Shown here: positions 26,117 to 34,871 of the stretch, one piece after another
How positions within the stretch are numbered: the stretch's first letter is position 1
How the letters are laid out: each line of letters starts with the position of its first letter
Origin: Streptomyces sp. H27-H5
Lineage (GTDB): Bacteria > Actinomycetota > Actinomycetes > Streptomycetales > Streptomycetaceae
Assembly (NCBI RefSeq): GCF_026627505.1
Contig: NZ_JAPNLK010000009.1
Location: forward strand, 1-64,000
DNA: 64,000 nt
Direction: 5' to 3'
The notes under the pieces: model-generated
What the model saw: the letters and a program-made list of their open reading frames with translations, nothing else
Databases searched by the model: none
What the model was told of the DNA's origin: nothing
Made by a program: the position numbers and the translations under genes

Positions 26117-27742
26117 ATGAACGAGGTGTGGACCGTACCCGGGTACACCCAGGTCCGGGAGCTCGGTGCGGGCGGCAGCGGCCGCGTGGTTCTCGCCGTG
26201 CACGAGGCGACGGGCACCGCGGTCGCGGTGAAGTACCTAGGCGACCGGCTGCGCGAGGACCCCGCGTTCGTCCGCGAGTTCCGCGCGGAGGCGCGGCTGC
26301 TGGGCGGGCTGCGCTCGCCGTACGTGGTCGGACTGTACGAGTACGTGGAGGCGCCCGGCGGCGCCGCGATCGTGATGGAACTGGTCGACGGGATCTCCCT
26401 GCGCGCGCTGCTGAAGCAGTCCGGCCGGGCGGACGCCGAGGCCGCGCTGGTGGTGCTGAAGGGGTCCCTGCTGGGCCTGGCCGCGGCGCACCGGGCGGGG
26501 GTGGTCCACCGGGACTACAAGCCGGAGAACGTGCTGGTCTCGGCGGACGGTTCGTCGAAGCTGGTGGACTTCGGGATCGCGGCGGGCCGCGGCAGCACGC
26601 CCGGCGTGGCGGGCACGCCCGCGTACATGGCCCCCGAGCAGTGGCAGGGACGGCCGGCCTCCCCCGCGGCCGACGTGTACGCGGCGACGGCGACGTTCTT
26701 CGAGTGCCTCACGGGCCGCAAGCCCTTCGACGGGACCAACTTCGCGGAGCTGGCGGTCCAGCACATCGAGGCGCCCGTACCGGAGACGGAGGCCCCGGAG
26801 CCGGTGCGTCCGCTGATCCGGCGCGGTCTGGCCAAGGAGCCCGAGCGACGGCCGGAGAACGCCGAGGCGTTCGTCGCGGAGTTGGAGGGCGTGGCGCTGG
26901 CCGCGTACGGGCCCGACTGGGAGGAGCGCGGGCAGCGCAAACTGGCGGCGCTGGCCGCGCTGCTGCCCTTGCTGTTCCCCTCGGCGGGGGCGCCGGCCGC
27001 CGGTACCACCGCGCTGGCGACGACCGCCCTGAAGCCGCCGACGAGCCTGCTGCCGGGTCGGCGGGGAGCGCTCGCGGCGGGCGCGGTGCTGGTGGTGGGG
27101 GCGCTGCTGATGTTCACGTACGACGCGGTCGGCGGCGAGCCGGACGGCGCGGCGGCGCTGAGCGCGTTCGCGACGACCAGTCCGGGTGCGCCGGCGGCCT
27201 CGCCGGCCCCCGGTCCGAGCCCGTCGGGCCCCCCTTCGGCGTCGGTGTCGCCGTCCGCGAGTCCCTCGGCGTCCACGTCGCCGTCCGCCTCGCCCTCGAC
27301 GTCCACGAGCCCCGGCGCGAGCGTCACCCCGACGCCGACCCCCACGCCGACCGTGACCGAGCCGACCCCGACGCCCACTCCCACCCCCACTCCGACCCCC
27401 ACACCGACGCCGACGCCGACTCCGGTGGTCGTCTCGGGGGTGTCCGTCACCCTGTCCGCCGCCCCGAGCGCCGGTCGGGCGACCGTGTCCCTGGACGTGC
27501 GGGGCGGACCGGCGACGGTGACCATCGAGTGGTTCCGCGGCGACAGCCCGGGCGACCTGCGCTCCGCGGACGGCGCGGACTCCGTCGCCGTCGAGGCCGG
27601 GACGGGCCCGGTGACGCGGAGCCACGCCCTCGCTCGGGTCGGCGGCTGCTACTTGAGCGCTCGTGTCACCACCAAGCCGACGTCCGGCAGGACGGCCGTC
27701 GACTCGATCTTCATCCCCAGGTGTCAGGAGGTGCCGCGATGA
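26117..27742 (+). CDS. Membrane Ser/Thr protein kinase with Thr-Pro-rich stalk
   Basis: 541 residues. Kinase domain about 8-265 (GAGGSGRVVLAV, VAVKYLG, VHRDYKPEN, DFGIAAG, APEQW). The catalytic loop has Tyr where Leu is usual (HRDYKPEN), which is tolerated in this family. A membrane segment (about 315-335) leads to an outer Ser/Pro region and a run of about twelve Thr-Pro pairs, then a small beta-sandwich domain with two cysteines (GGCYLSARV, PRCQEV). GGGGGG precedes ATG 26117. Its stop overlaps the start of the next gene by four bases, so the two proteins probably act together. Confidence 0.92.
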   Translation: MNEVWTVPGYTQVRELGAGGSGRVVLAVHEATGTAVAVKYLGDRLREDPAFVREFRAEARLLGGLRSPYVVGLYEYVEAPGGAAIVMELVDGISLRALLKQSGRADAEAALVVLKGSLLGLAAAHRAGVVHRDYKPENVLVSADGSSKLVDFGIAAGRGSTPGVAGTPAYMAPEQWQGRPASPAADVYAATATFFECLTGRKPFDGTNFAELAVQHIEAPVPETEAPEPVRPLIRRGLAKEPERRPENAEAFVAELEGVALAAYGPDWEERGQRKLAALAALLPLLFPSAGAPAAGTTALATTALKPPTSLLPGRRGALAAGAVLVVGALLMFTYDAVGGEPDGAAALSAFATTSPGAPAASPAPGPSPSGPPSASVSPSASPSASTSPSASPSTSTSPGASVTPTPTPTPTVTEPTPTPTPTPTPTPTPTPTPTPVVVSGVSVTLSAAPSAGRATVSLDVRGGPATVTIEWFRGDSPGDLRSADGADSVAVEAGTGPVTRSHALARVGGCYLSARVTTKPTSGRTAVDSIFIPRCQEVPR

Positions 27743-28452
27743 GCGAGGCCCGGGCTCCCGAGGGAGACGACTACAGCGCCACCGTCCTTGGCAGCCACTG
27801 GTTCAGCGGCCCTCCCGGGGACCCCGCCGACGAACCGGCGACGCGGCGGCTCGACGGAGCGCCCGACTCCGACCCGGACACGCGGCGCCTCGACGACCCG
27901 GACACGAAACGGTTCGACACCCCGCAGACCACCCCCGGAGCGGTGCCCGACCGGATCGAGGGCTCCGTCCTGCGGTTCGGGCCCGGGGTGACGGCGGCCG
28001 TGCCCGCCCCGTTCCCCGTGATCGTCGGGACCGCGGTGGGCGCCCCGCGCCGCCGCGGGGGGCAGTGGCGTCGGTACACCCTGGCCGTCGTGGTGCTGGC
28101 CGCGGTGCTCGCGTACCTGGGGTGGCAGCGCTTCGGGCCGGCCGTCGAGGTCCGGGACGTGGCGGTGAGCACCGATCCGAAGGGGCCGAGCTGCGATTCC
28201 GCCGCCGACGTGGTGGCGCTCGTACGGACCAACGGGCGCCCGGGGACGCTCGCGTACCGCTGGCTCCGCAGCGACGGCACGCGCTCCCGGCAGCTCACCG
28301 AGCGGGTGCCGAGCGGCCAGCGGGAGGTCTCGCTGCATCTGCTGTGGACGTTCCAGGGCGCGGGAACCTACCCCGCGCGGGCCGAGATCGAGCTGCTGTC
28401 GCCCGCGCGGCACACGGCCTCGGTGGAGTTCACGTACCGCTGCCGTTCCTAG
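27739..28452 (+). CDS. Membrane protein co-encoded with the Thr-Pro kinase
   Basis: 237 residues. An acidic cytoplasmic region of about 110 residues carries several TRRLD/TKRFD repeats that could be phosphorylation targets, then one membrane segment (YTLAVVVLAAVLAYLGW) and an outer domain of about 110 residues with cysteines at SCDSAAD and YRCRS, similar in style to the kinase's own outer domain (VEIxW/AYRWLRSDG). The ATGA overlap with the kinase gene and AGGAGG upstream support co-translation. A co-receptor or substrate role is inference. No named family. Confidence 0.75.
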   Translation: MSEARAPEGDDYSATVLGSHWFSGPPGDPADEPATRRLDGAPDSDPDTRRLDDPDTKRFDTPQTTPGAVPDRIEGSVLRFGPGVTAAVPAPFPVIVGTAVGAPRRRGGQWRRYTLAVVVLAAVLAYLGWQRFGPAVEVRDVAVSTDPKGPSCDSAADVVALVRTNGRPGTLAYRWLRSDGTRSRQLTERVPSGQREVSLHLLWTFQGAGTYPARAEIELLSPARHTASVEFTYRCRS

Positions 28453-28467
28453 ACGACGCGGGGAGGA

Positions 28468-28495
28468 CCGCGGCCGCTTCGGGGAGCGACCGCGG
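28468..28495. terminator. Hairpin between convergent genes
   Basis: CCGCGG (28468-28473) pairs with CCGCGG (28490-28495), and inside CGCT pairs with AGCG; no T tract. It lies between the stop codons of the kinase partner gene and the GNAT-AAA gene and may terminate both. Confidence 0.55.
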
Positions 28496-28514
28496 GTCGA
28501 CGCCCCGACAGGAC

Positions 28515-29804
28515 CTAGAACCGCGCGTGCGCGGTGATGTCCGCCGCGAACTCCCCCGTCATCGCCGGGGTCACCGAGGGCCGGCACTGGGCGATCGCCG
28601 CGAGGAGGTCCTCGGTGCTCGCGCCGAGCTGCGCCGCGGACGCGCCCCGGGTGCCCACGCCTTCCAGGTCCCGTTCGAAGGACGTCTGCGCGGCCGTCCG
28701 GGCCGCGTGCTCGATGTCCGCCGGGGTGAACAGGTCGCTCGCCTCCACCAGGGCCGCCACGTCGACGTCCGTCCGACCGGCCGTGTGGCGCGACCACATC
28801 GCGGCGCGGGCCCCGGCGTCGGGGGTGCCGATGGGGATCAGGTAGTCGAAGCGGCCGGGGCGCAGGAAGGCCGGGTCGAGGGAGCGGACGGAGTTGGTCG
28901 CGCAGACCAGCAGCCGTTCGTCGCCCTCCCGGAAGCCCGGTATCAGCTTGAGGAGTTCGTTGGTCACCCCGTGGATGCCGCCGGGCTGCGCGGGCTCGGT
29001 GCGTACGGGGGCGATCTCCTCGACCTCGTCGATGAAGACGAGGACGCGTTCGAGTTCGCCGATGCGGGCGAAGGCGTCGCGCAGCGCGGCGGCGAGGTTC
29101 CCCTCGTCCGCGAGGCGGGAGGGCAGCAGTTCCACGAAGGGCCAGCCGAGCCGGGAGGCGATGGCGCGGGCGAAGGTGGTCTTGCCGGTGCCGGGGGGCC
29201 CGAAGAGGGCGATGGCGCGCGGCGGCCGTACCCCGTGCGCGGCGGCCCGTTCGGGTTCGGCGAGCGGCAGCACCACGCGGCGCTCGATGAGGTCCTTCTC
29301 CTTCTCCATGCCGGCGACCTTGGTCCACAGGTCGTTCGGCAGGAACCGACCGCCGAGGTCGTCGAGGAGTCCGGCGGCCGGTCCGTGCAGCGGCTCGGTC
29401 TTCTCGAAGTAGGCGACGGCGGGCTGGCGGGTGTAGCCGGCGTTGAGCAGGCCTTCGCCGAGCAGGTCCTCCTCGGGCAGGACGTAGGCGATCCGGCCGA
29501 CGCGGGCGGCGATGAGGCGGCGTTCCAGTTCGACGAGGAGGGCGCTGGCCAGGCCCCGGCCGCGCCAGCCGGCGGCGATCGCGATCCGCATCACCCAGGC
29601 CCGCTCTCCGGTGACGCAGGCGAGGGCCGCGCCGATGGGGACGCCCTGGTGGACGGCGACCACGCAGGGCTGCCGGTCGGTGAGGGCGCTGATGCACTCG
29701 GCGAGCGAGAAGACCGATTCCTGGCCGAGTTCGGCCGTGGTGTCGATCAGATGCACCACCGCTGCGAGATCGCTCTCGCGGTAGTCGTGGATGAGCCAGT
29801 TCAC
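28515..29804 (-). CDS. GNAT acetyltransferase-AAA+ ATPase fusion
   Basis: 429 residues. The first 140 form a GNAT domain, with the acetyl-CoA motif AAGWRGRGLASALLVELERR and a LLNAGYTRQPAVAYFEK C-terminal strand. From about 190 to 400 is an AAA+ ATPase of the classic clade: Walker A GPPGTGKTTFARA, Walker B RVLVFIDEVEEI, sensor CATNSVRSLDP and arginine finger FLRPGRFD. Both halves keep their catalytic motifs. A plausible reading is an ATP-driven remodeller whose substrates are acetylated or selected by acetylation; this is inference. GTG 29804 has GAGGGG upstream. It stands alone, convergent with the kinase pair. Confidence 0.88.
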   Translation of the reverse strand: MNWLIHDYRESDLAAVVHLIDTTAELGQESVFSLAECISALTDRQPCVVAVHQGVPIGAALACVTGERAWVMRIAIAAGWRGRGLASALLVELERRLIAARVGRIAYVLPEEDLLGEGLLNAGYTRQPAVAYFEKTEPLHGPAAGLLDDLGGRFLPNDLWTKVAGMEKEKDLIERRVVLPLAEPERAAAHGVRPPRAIALFGPPGTGKTTFARAIASRLGWPFVELLPSRLADEGNLAAALRDAFARIGELERVLVFIDEVEEIAPVRTEPAQPGGIHGVTNELLKLIPGFREGDERLLVCATNSVRSLDPAFLRPGRFDYLIPIGTPDAGARAAMWSRHTAGRTDVDVAALVEASDLFTPADIEHAARTAAQTSFERDLEGVGTRGASAAQLGASTEDLLAAIAQCRPSVTPAMTGEFAADITAHARF

Positions 29805-30030
29805 CGGGTACCGCCCCTCGTTTCGTGCTCCTGCGGCGAGGCTAGGGGCGGTCGGGCCCGGCGATCACGCTCCGTCGTGCACAACAGGCGTACGGGAAAC
29901 CCTCCGTGTCGTCCATAGACCGGGTACGTGCGTCGTCGGAGCGGGCGCGTGCGCCGTCGCTTCCCACCGAGGTCCCGGTTTCCTTCATGGCTTCGCACAG
30001 GCGCGGCGGCCGCGCGGGCCGGCCGGGGGG

Positions 30031-30834
30031 TCAGTGCGTGTGGGAGTCCAGCCAGCCGAGCGAGGTGCGGGCCAGGTCCGGCCAGCCGTGGTCGACGGTG
30101 AGGGAGTGGCCCCGGTCCTCGAAGCACTGGTACTCGGTGGTGGCGCGGGAGTCCCGGTACTGCTTGTAGGTGGAGCGGGTCAGCACGTCCGGGACGGTGT
30201 GGTCGAGGCGGCCGGACAGCAGGAGCAGCGGGCCGCGGGTCTCGTTGTCGGTGTTCACCCGGGCGGCGGAGTGCGGGACGAAATTGCCGAGCGCCAACTG
30301 GAACAGGGGGCGGGCCGGGCTCGGGATCGTCCACTCGTCGTACAGCTCGGCGGACTCGCGCTCGGAGACCGCGTTGGCGAAGCCGTAGCGGAACTGTTCG
30401 GTGTTCAGCGACACGGCGTGCTTGATGTTCACGGGGTCGCGCAGGAAGGCGAAGGTCGATTTCGCCTGCGCCGGGGCGATGGCCTTCACCCCTTTGATCT
30501 GGCCGGGGCATACGGCCACGGCCGCCGATCCCAGGCCTTGGCCGAGCAGGTGCTGGGCGATGAACCCGCCCACCGAGTGTCCGACGAGCACCGGCGCGGT
30601 GGGCAGCTCGCGGATGACCCGGGCGTGCGCCTCGGAGATCTCGGCCAGCCCGACCCCGGCCTGGTCGCCGGGGCGCCGGCGGGCCTCGGTGACGGTGGCG
30701 GGGACCCCGGGCCACTCGGGGAGGATCGGTTCGAAGCCCGCGTCGAGGAAGGCTTCGGCCCAGCCCTGCCAGCTCGTGGAGTGCAACCAGAGCCCGTGGA
30801 TGAACACCACGGGCGTGCGGTGCGGTGTGGTCAT
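30031..30834 (-). CDS. Alpha/beta hydrolase
   Basis: 267 residues, a stand-alone alpha/beta hydrolase. The N-terminus has the oxyanion segment VVFIHGLWLHS, the nucleophile elbow is VGHSVGGF (Ser about residue 96), an Asp is in SGRLDHTVP and the His in FEDRGHSLTVDH. It is an esterase or lipase-like enzyme of unknown substrate. ATG 30834 has AGGAGG nine bases upstream. It is divergent from the protease gene. Confidence 0.9.
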   Translation of the reverse strand: MTTPHRTPVVFIHGLWLHSTSWQGWAEAFLDAGFEPILPEWPGVPATVTEARRRPGDQAGVGLAEISEAHARVIRELPTAPVLVGHSVGGFIAQHLLGQGLGSAAVAVCPGQIKGVKAIAPAQAKSTFAFLRDPVNIKHAVSLNTEQFRYGFANAVSERESAELYDEWTIPSPARPLFQLALGNFVPHSAARVNTDNETRGPLLLLSGRLDHTVPDVLTRSTYKQYRDSRATTEYQCFEDRGHSLTVDHGWPDLARTSLGWLDSHTH

Positions 30835-31126
30835 GGCGGGACACCTCCTGGGACCCCCGGCGCCTCTGCCAGTCTCGCCCCGGCCGGGAGGGGACGCCTG
30901 CGGAGCCCGCTTCGACCGCCGGCGGATCCGGCCGCCGGAGCGTCGGGGGTCCTCGTCGGGGGCCGGGGTCCTGCGCGCGGGATCGCCGAGGAGCCCGGAT
31001 CCTGGATGGACCCGGATCGCCGCGCGACCGGGCTTCGCGAGGTGGTTTCGTCCGGGTCCGGCATTCACAGCGGATTCATATGGAATTCCGTGCTCCGGAC
31101 ACAGTGTCGAAGGGCAGGCTCGGAAC

Positions 31127-31903
31127 ATGATCCATCGCGTGCTTCCCCGACAGACCGGCCGCGCCCGTGCCCGGCGGGCGCCCCGGATCGTGCTCGCGCT
31201 GGCCGCCATGGGCGCGCTGCTGGGCATCGACCTGCCCGACGCGGCGGTCCTGCCGCCCGAGGGGGTCACGGCGCAGGCCGTCCCCGACCGGACGGCGGAC
31301 CGGGTGGGCGCGCTGTTCGCGGGCGGGTTGGAGGGCGGGCACTTCTGCACCGCGGCCGTGGTGCGCAGCGCCGGCCGCGATGTGATCGCCACCGCCGCGC
31401 ACTGCCTGGACCATCCGGAGTCCACCGTGTTCGCACCGGGCTACCGCGACGGGCGTGCCCCGTTCGGCGTATGGAAGCTGACCGATGTGCACGTGGCCCC
31501 GGGCTGGACGAACGACGAGGACCCGGACGAGGACATAGCCTTCGCCTCGGTCGTGCCGACGGACGGGGGAACGGCGGCGATCGAGGACGTGGTGGGCGGG
31601 TTCCCGGTGGCGGCCGAACAGCCGGACGACGTGGCGGTGACCATCGTCGGCTATCCCAGCACCGAGGACGCGCCGCTGCGCTGCGCCAACGACACCTCGC
31701 TGTTCTCCGACACGCAGCGCCGCATCGACTGCCCGGACCTCAGCGGCGGCACCAGCGGCAGCCCGTGGCTGGCGAACGGCGCGCTGGCGGGGGTGCTCGG
31801 CGGCCACGAGGGCGGTGGCACGGTGCCGGACGTGTCCTACAGCGCCGTGGTGGGAGACCAGGCGCTGGAGCTGTACCGGGAGGCTGCGGTCCCGGCGGGC
31901 TGA
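31127..31903 (+). CDS. Secreted trypsin-like serine protease
   Basis: 258 residues with a basic N-terminus and hydrophobic segment (IVLALAAMGALLGI) as signal peptide or anchor. The S1 triad is complete: His in IATAAHCLDH, Asp in DEDIAFASV and Ser in GGTSGSPWLANG. The DEDPDED loop before the Asp is unusually acidic. It lacks the C-terminal binding domains of many streptomycete proteases. ATG 31127 begins the signal; the ribosome site is weak. It stands alone, convergent with a NUDIX gene. Confidence 0.88.
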   Translation: MIHRVLPRQTGRARARRAPRIVLALAAMGALLGIDLPDAAVLPPEGVTAQAVPDRTADRVGALFAGGLEGGHFCTAAVVRSAGRDVIATAAHCLDHPESTVFAPGYRDGRAPFGVWKLTDVHVAPGWTNDEDPDEDIAFASVVPTDGGTAAIEDVVGGFPVAAEQPDDVAVTIVGYPSTEDAPLRCANDTSLFSDTQRRIDCPDLSGGTSGSPWLANGALAGVLGGHEGGGTVPDVSYSAVVGDQALELYREAAVPAG

Positions 31904-31967
31904 CCGGTCCTCGACCCGCGCCCGGCAGGGGGTGCGGTCCCGTGCGGCGCGCGGTCCCCCCGCTCCG

Positions 31968-32492
31968 TCACTCGTCGCCCACCTCGTGCGCGGGCCCGCT
32001 CGACGCGGCCGTCAGCGCCTCGGAGGGGGCTGCGAACCAGGTCGGTTCGTCGGTCAGGGCCCGGTGGATGCGGTCCAGGCCGAAGTCGTCCAGCGGGGGC
32101 AGCGCGTCCAACGCGAACCAGGCCACTTCCAGCGACTCGTTGTCGTTGGCCCGGGCCTCGCCGCCGGTGGCCCGGCAGCGGAAGGTGATGTCCTGGAACT
32201 GGCAGACGTCCCCGTTCGGGTACACGATCGGCTGGAGCATCTGGACCAGGACGACCCGTTCGGGAACGCAGTGCACGGCCGTCTCCTCGAAGACCTCCCG
32301 CACCGCCGTCTCCGCCGGCTGCTCGTCGGGCTCGGCGATGCCGCCGATCACGGCCCACTGGCCGGTGTCGGCCCGGCGGCCCAGCAGCACCCGGCCCCGG
32401 TCGTCGAAGACGATCGCGGTGACCCCGGGGAGCAGGAGCAGCTGGTGCCCGGCGGTGGCCCGGATCGCGCGGATGAAATCAGGTGTGGTCAT
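31968..32492 (-). CDS. NUDIX hydrolase
   Basis: 174 residues. The Nudix box GIAEPDEQPAETAVREVFEE is intact, followed by TAV, and VTAIVFDDRGRVLLGRRADT is the usual entry strand. The lid region DEPTWFAAP is near the C-terminus. Substrate unknown. It lies 39 bases downstream of lnt on the same strand and may be co-transcribed with it. Confidence 0.88.
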   Translation of the reverse strand: MTTPDFIRAIRATAGHQLLLLPGVTAIVFDDRGRVLLGRRADTGQWAVIGGIAEPDEQPAETAVREVFEETAVHCVPERVVLVQMLQPIVYPNGDVCQFQDITFRCRATGGEARANDNESLEVAWFALDALPPLDDFGLDRIHRALTDEPTWFAAPSEALTAASSGPAHEVGDE

Positions 32493-32531
32493 GACTCGAC
32501 CCTACGAGGCTCCGCGCCCGGCGATCGACCC

Positions 32532-34190
32532 TCACACCGCCCGGCGGGCCCGGATCCGGCGGACCAGGACCCAGCCGAGGCCGGTCGCGGCGAGCAGGAG
32601 CAGGACGTACTCGGTCAGCGGCCCGAGGCGGGTGGCCGGGGTCTGGGTGGAGCGCAGCGGGATCTTCTCCACCAGCGCGTCGGCGGTGAACATCTTCGTC
32701 TGGCGGACGACCGATCCGTCGGGGCGGATGACGGCGCTGACGCCGCTGGTGACGGGGACGAGCACGGTACGGCTGTGCTCGACGGCGCGGACGCGGTCCA
32801 TGGCGAGCTGCTGGTAGGTCATCTCGGAGCGGCCGAAGGTGGCGTTGTTGCTCGGTACGGCGATGACCTGCGCTCCGGCGCGGACGGTGGAGCGGACGGC
32901 GTCGTCGAAGGCGGCCTCGTAGCAGGTGACCATGCCGACCCGGCTGCCCGCCATGTCGAAGACGCCGGGGTCCTTGCCGGGGCCGAAGTCGCGGCGGACG
33001 CGGTCCACGTCCTTGCTGAAGATCCGGATGACGGAGCGCATGGGCATGCGCTCGCCGAAGGGTTGGATCTTGCGCTTGTCGTAGGTCTGGGTGGGGCCCT
33101 TGGCCGGGTCCCAGAGGATCATCGTGTTGCGCAGGGGGCCGGTCGGCGGCGCCAGGACGGAGCCGATCGCGACGGGGACGCCGATGCGCTTGACGGCGTC
33201 GTCGATGACGTCGTGGGCGTCGCGCTCGGCGTAGGGGTCGATGTCGGAGGAGTTCTCCGGCCAGACCACGAAGTCGGGCTGCTCGGCGCGGCCCGCCTTG
33301 ACGTCGTCGGCGAGCCGCAGCGTGCGGTTGGCGTGGTTGTCCAGGACGGCGCGGCGCTGGGAGTTGAAGTCGAAGCCGGCGCGGGGGACGTTGCCCTGGA
33401 TGACGGCGGCCACCGAGGTGCCGTCCTCGGCCGCGTCCGACACGAGCGGGCGGGCCGCGAGGGCCGCGCCGATCGGCGCGACGACGGCGAGGAGGGCGAG
33501 GGCCACCGTGGTGCGGCGGGGGTCGTGGCGGGCGACGCGCGCGACCTCGTACAGGCCGAATCCGCACAGGGCGACCGCGAGGGACAGCAGCGGGGTGCCG
33601 CCGAGCGCGGCGAGCGGGAGGAAGAACCCGTCGGCCTGGCCGAAGGCGAGCTTGCCCCAGGAGAAGCCCCCGAAGGGGACGCGGGCCCGCAGGGCCTCGG
33701 CGGCGACCCAGATGGCGGCGGCCCACAACGCCCGGCCGGGGAGCTTGCCGACGAGGGCGATGCCGAGCCCGGCGAGACCGAGCAGCAGGGCTTCCAGGGT
33801 GGCGAGGGCCAGCCACGGGACGGGGCCGACCTCCTCGCCGGTCCAGGAGAGCAGCGGGACGAGGTAGCCGAGGCCGAAGAGGAAGCCGAGGCCGAAGCCG
33901 GCGCGGGCGCGGCGACCGTGCAGGCAGCCGGCCAGCAGGGCGAGGGCGAAGGGCGCCAGCCACCACAGGGGGCGGGGCGGGAAGCTCGCGTAGAGCAGCA
34001 GTCCGGCGAGGACGGCGATCAGGGAGCGCGTCTGCCAGGGAGCCTTGCGGGCACCGGCGCGTACGGTCCGCGAGAGGCGCGCGGCCGTCCACTTCCCGTC
34101 GTCGGGACCACCGGGGTTCGCGTCGGCCGCGGCCGACGCGGTGGAGGGGGAGGGATCGTTCCCGGCCGCGCGGGTGACACTGCTGCTCAT
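32532..34190 (-). CDS. lnt: Apolipoprotein N-acyltransferase
   Basis: 552 residues. About six N-terminal membrane segments, a nitrilase-like CN hydrolase domain (about 255-500) and a final membrane helix. The catalytic Glu is in FVVWPENSSD, Lys in YDKRKIQPFGE and Cys in MVTCYEAAFD, so the triad is complete. It adds the third acyl chain to lipoproteins after Lgt and Lsp; streptomycetes usually carry two copies. An N-terminal Pro/Ser/Asp-rich extension of about 50 residues is typical here. The -10-like TACACT seven bases before ATG suggests leaderless expression. Confidence 0.93.
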   Translation of the reverse strand: MSSSVTRAAGNDPSPSTASAAADANPGGPDDGKWTAARLSRTVRAGARKAPWQTRSLIAVLAGLLLYASFPPRPLWWLAPFALALLAGCLHGRRARAGFGLGFLFGLGYLVPLLSWTGEEVGPVPWLALATLEALLLGLAGLGIALVGKLPGRALWAAAIWVAAEALRARVPFGGFSWGKLAFGQADGFFLPLAALGGTPLLSLAVALCGFGLYEVARVARHDPRRTTVALALLAVVAPIGAALAARPLVSDAAEDGTSVAAVIQGNVPRAGFDFNSQRRAVLDNHANRTLRLADDVKAGRAEQPDFVVWPENSSDIDPYAERDAHDVIDDAVKRIGVPVAIGSVLAPPTGPLRNTMILWDPAKGPTQTYDKRKIQPFGERMPMRSVIRIFSKDVDRVRRDFGPGKDPGVFDMAGSRVGMVTCYEAAFDDAVRSTVRAGAQVIAVPSNNATFGRSEMTYQQLAMDRVRAVEHSRTVLVPVTSGVSAVIRPDGSVVRQTKMFTADALVEKIPLRSTQTPATRLGPLTEYVLLLLAATGLGWVLVRRIRARRAV

Positions 34191-34197
34191 CTGGCGG

Positions 34198-34203
34198 AGT
34201 GTA
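34198..34203 (-). promoter_or_regulatory. -10 hexamer of a leaderless lnt transcript
   Basis: TACACT on the minus strand ends seven bases before the ATG at 34190, and no Shine-Dalgarno sequence lies between them. No consensus -35 is seen. Confidence 0.45.
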
Positions 34204-34243
34204 CGTCCCTCCGCGCGCGAAGCGGGTGACCGGCTCAGCGGGC

Positions 34244-34759
34244 TCAGTGGGCCAGGGCCCGCAGGTGGGTGCGGATGACCCGGACCGCGTTCTCGGCGTC
34301 GTCGACGGTGACGGTGAACAGTTTCCCGTCGCCCAGGCGCAGCTCCACGCCCTCGCCGCGGCGGACGACGACGGCCGTGCCCTTGTCGGGGCGCCAGCGG
34401 TAGCCCCAGCCGCCCCACTGCTGCGGGGTGATCTGCGGCAGGAACTCGGCGGAGGTCACCTCGGACAGCGGGATGGTGCGGCGCGGCAACCCGATGTGGC
34501 CGCAGCGCACCTCCATGGCCCGGGAGTCGACGGTGACGGCCACGTGGACGAAGGCGAGGGTGCCGAAGAGGACGAGCAGGCCCACCGCGAGGCAGCCGAT
34601 CACGGCCATGAGCAGGGGAATGATGCCCGCCGTCCACGCGTAGTCGACGGCGAGTTCGATGCCCAGGGCGAGGCACGCCGCACCGATGCCGGCGAGCAGC
34701 CACTGTGCGCGGTTGGAGGCGCGGCCCGTCCAGAGCGGACCCGGGGGGTGACCCGTCAT
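34244..34759 (-). CDS. PH-domain-like membrane protein
   Basis: 171 residues with two adjacent membrane segments (ACLALGIELAVDYAW and IPLLMAVIGCLAVGLLVLFG) and a C-terminal domain with HVAVTVDSRAMEVRCGHIG and WRPDKGTAVVVRRGEGVEL, the pattern of bacterial PH-like (DUF3093/YdbS-type) membrane proteins. Function unknown. It lies 53 bases upstream of lnt on the same strand. The start is ATG 34759, from the -10 hexamer seven bases upstream, rather than an upstream GTG. Confidence 0.75.
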   Translation of the reverse strand: MTGHPPGPLWTGRASNRAQWLLAGIGAACLALGIELAVDYAWTAGIIPLLMAVIGCLAVGLLVLFGTLAFVHVAVTVDSRAMEVRCGHIGLPRRTIPLSEVTSAEFLPQITPQQWGGWGYRWRPDKGTAVVVRRGEGVELRLGDGKLFTVTVDDAENAVRVIRTHLRALAH

Positions 34760-34766
34760 GTGTAGC

Positions 34767-34772
34767 AGCGTA
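34767..34772 (-). promoter_or_regulatory. -10 hexamer of the PH-like gene
   Basis: TACGCT on the minus strand ends seven bases before ATG 34759, with no Shine-Dalgarno sequence between. Confidence 0.45.
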
Positions 34773-34840
34773 CTCACGTTCCGCACGCGCGCCACCGTCC
34801 CTCCGCCGCCCGGTTCGACGGCGTCGCGCCCGGGCGGGCC

Positions 34841-34864
34841 GCCCGGGCGGGCTCCCGCCCGGGC
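34841..34864 (-). terminator. Hairpin after the monooxygenase remnant
   Basis: Eleven-base arms GCCCGGGCGGG (34841-34851) and CCCGCCCGGGC (34854-34864) with a two-base gap. It lies seven bases past the stop of the monooxygenase remnant and reads as that gene's former terminator. Confidence 0.65.
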
Positions 34865-34871
34865 GAACGCC

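Noticed and set aside
30835..31126. Promoters between the hydrolase and protease genes
   Set aside because: The 292-base divergent region contains an imperfect repeat around CATATG but no hexamer pair convincing enough to list.
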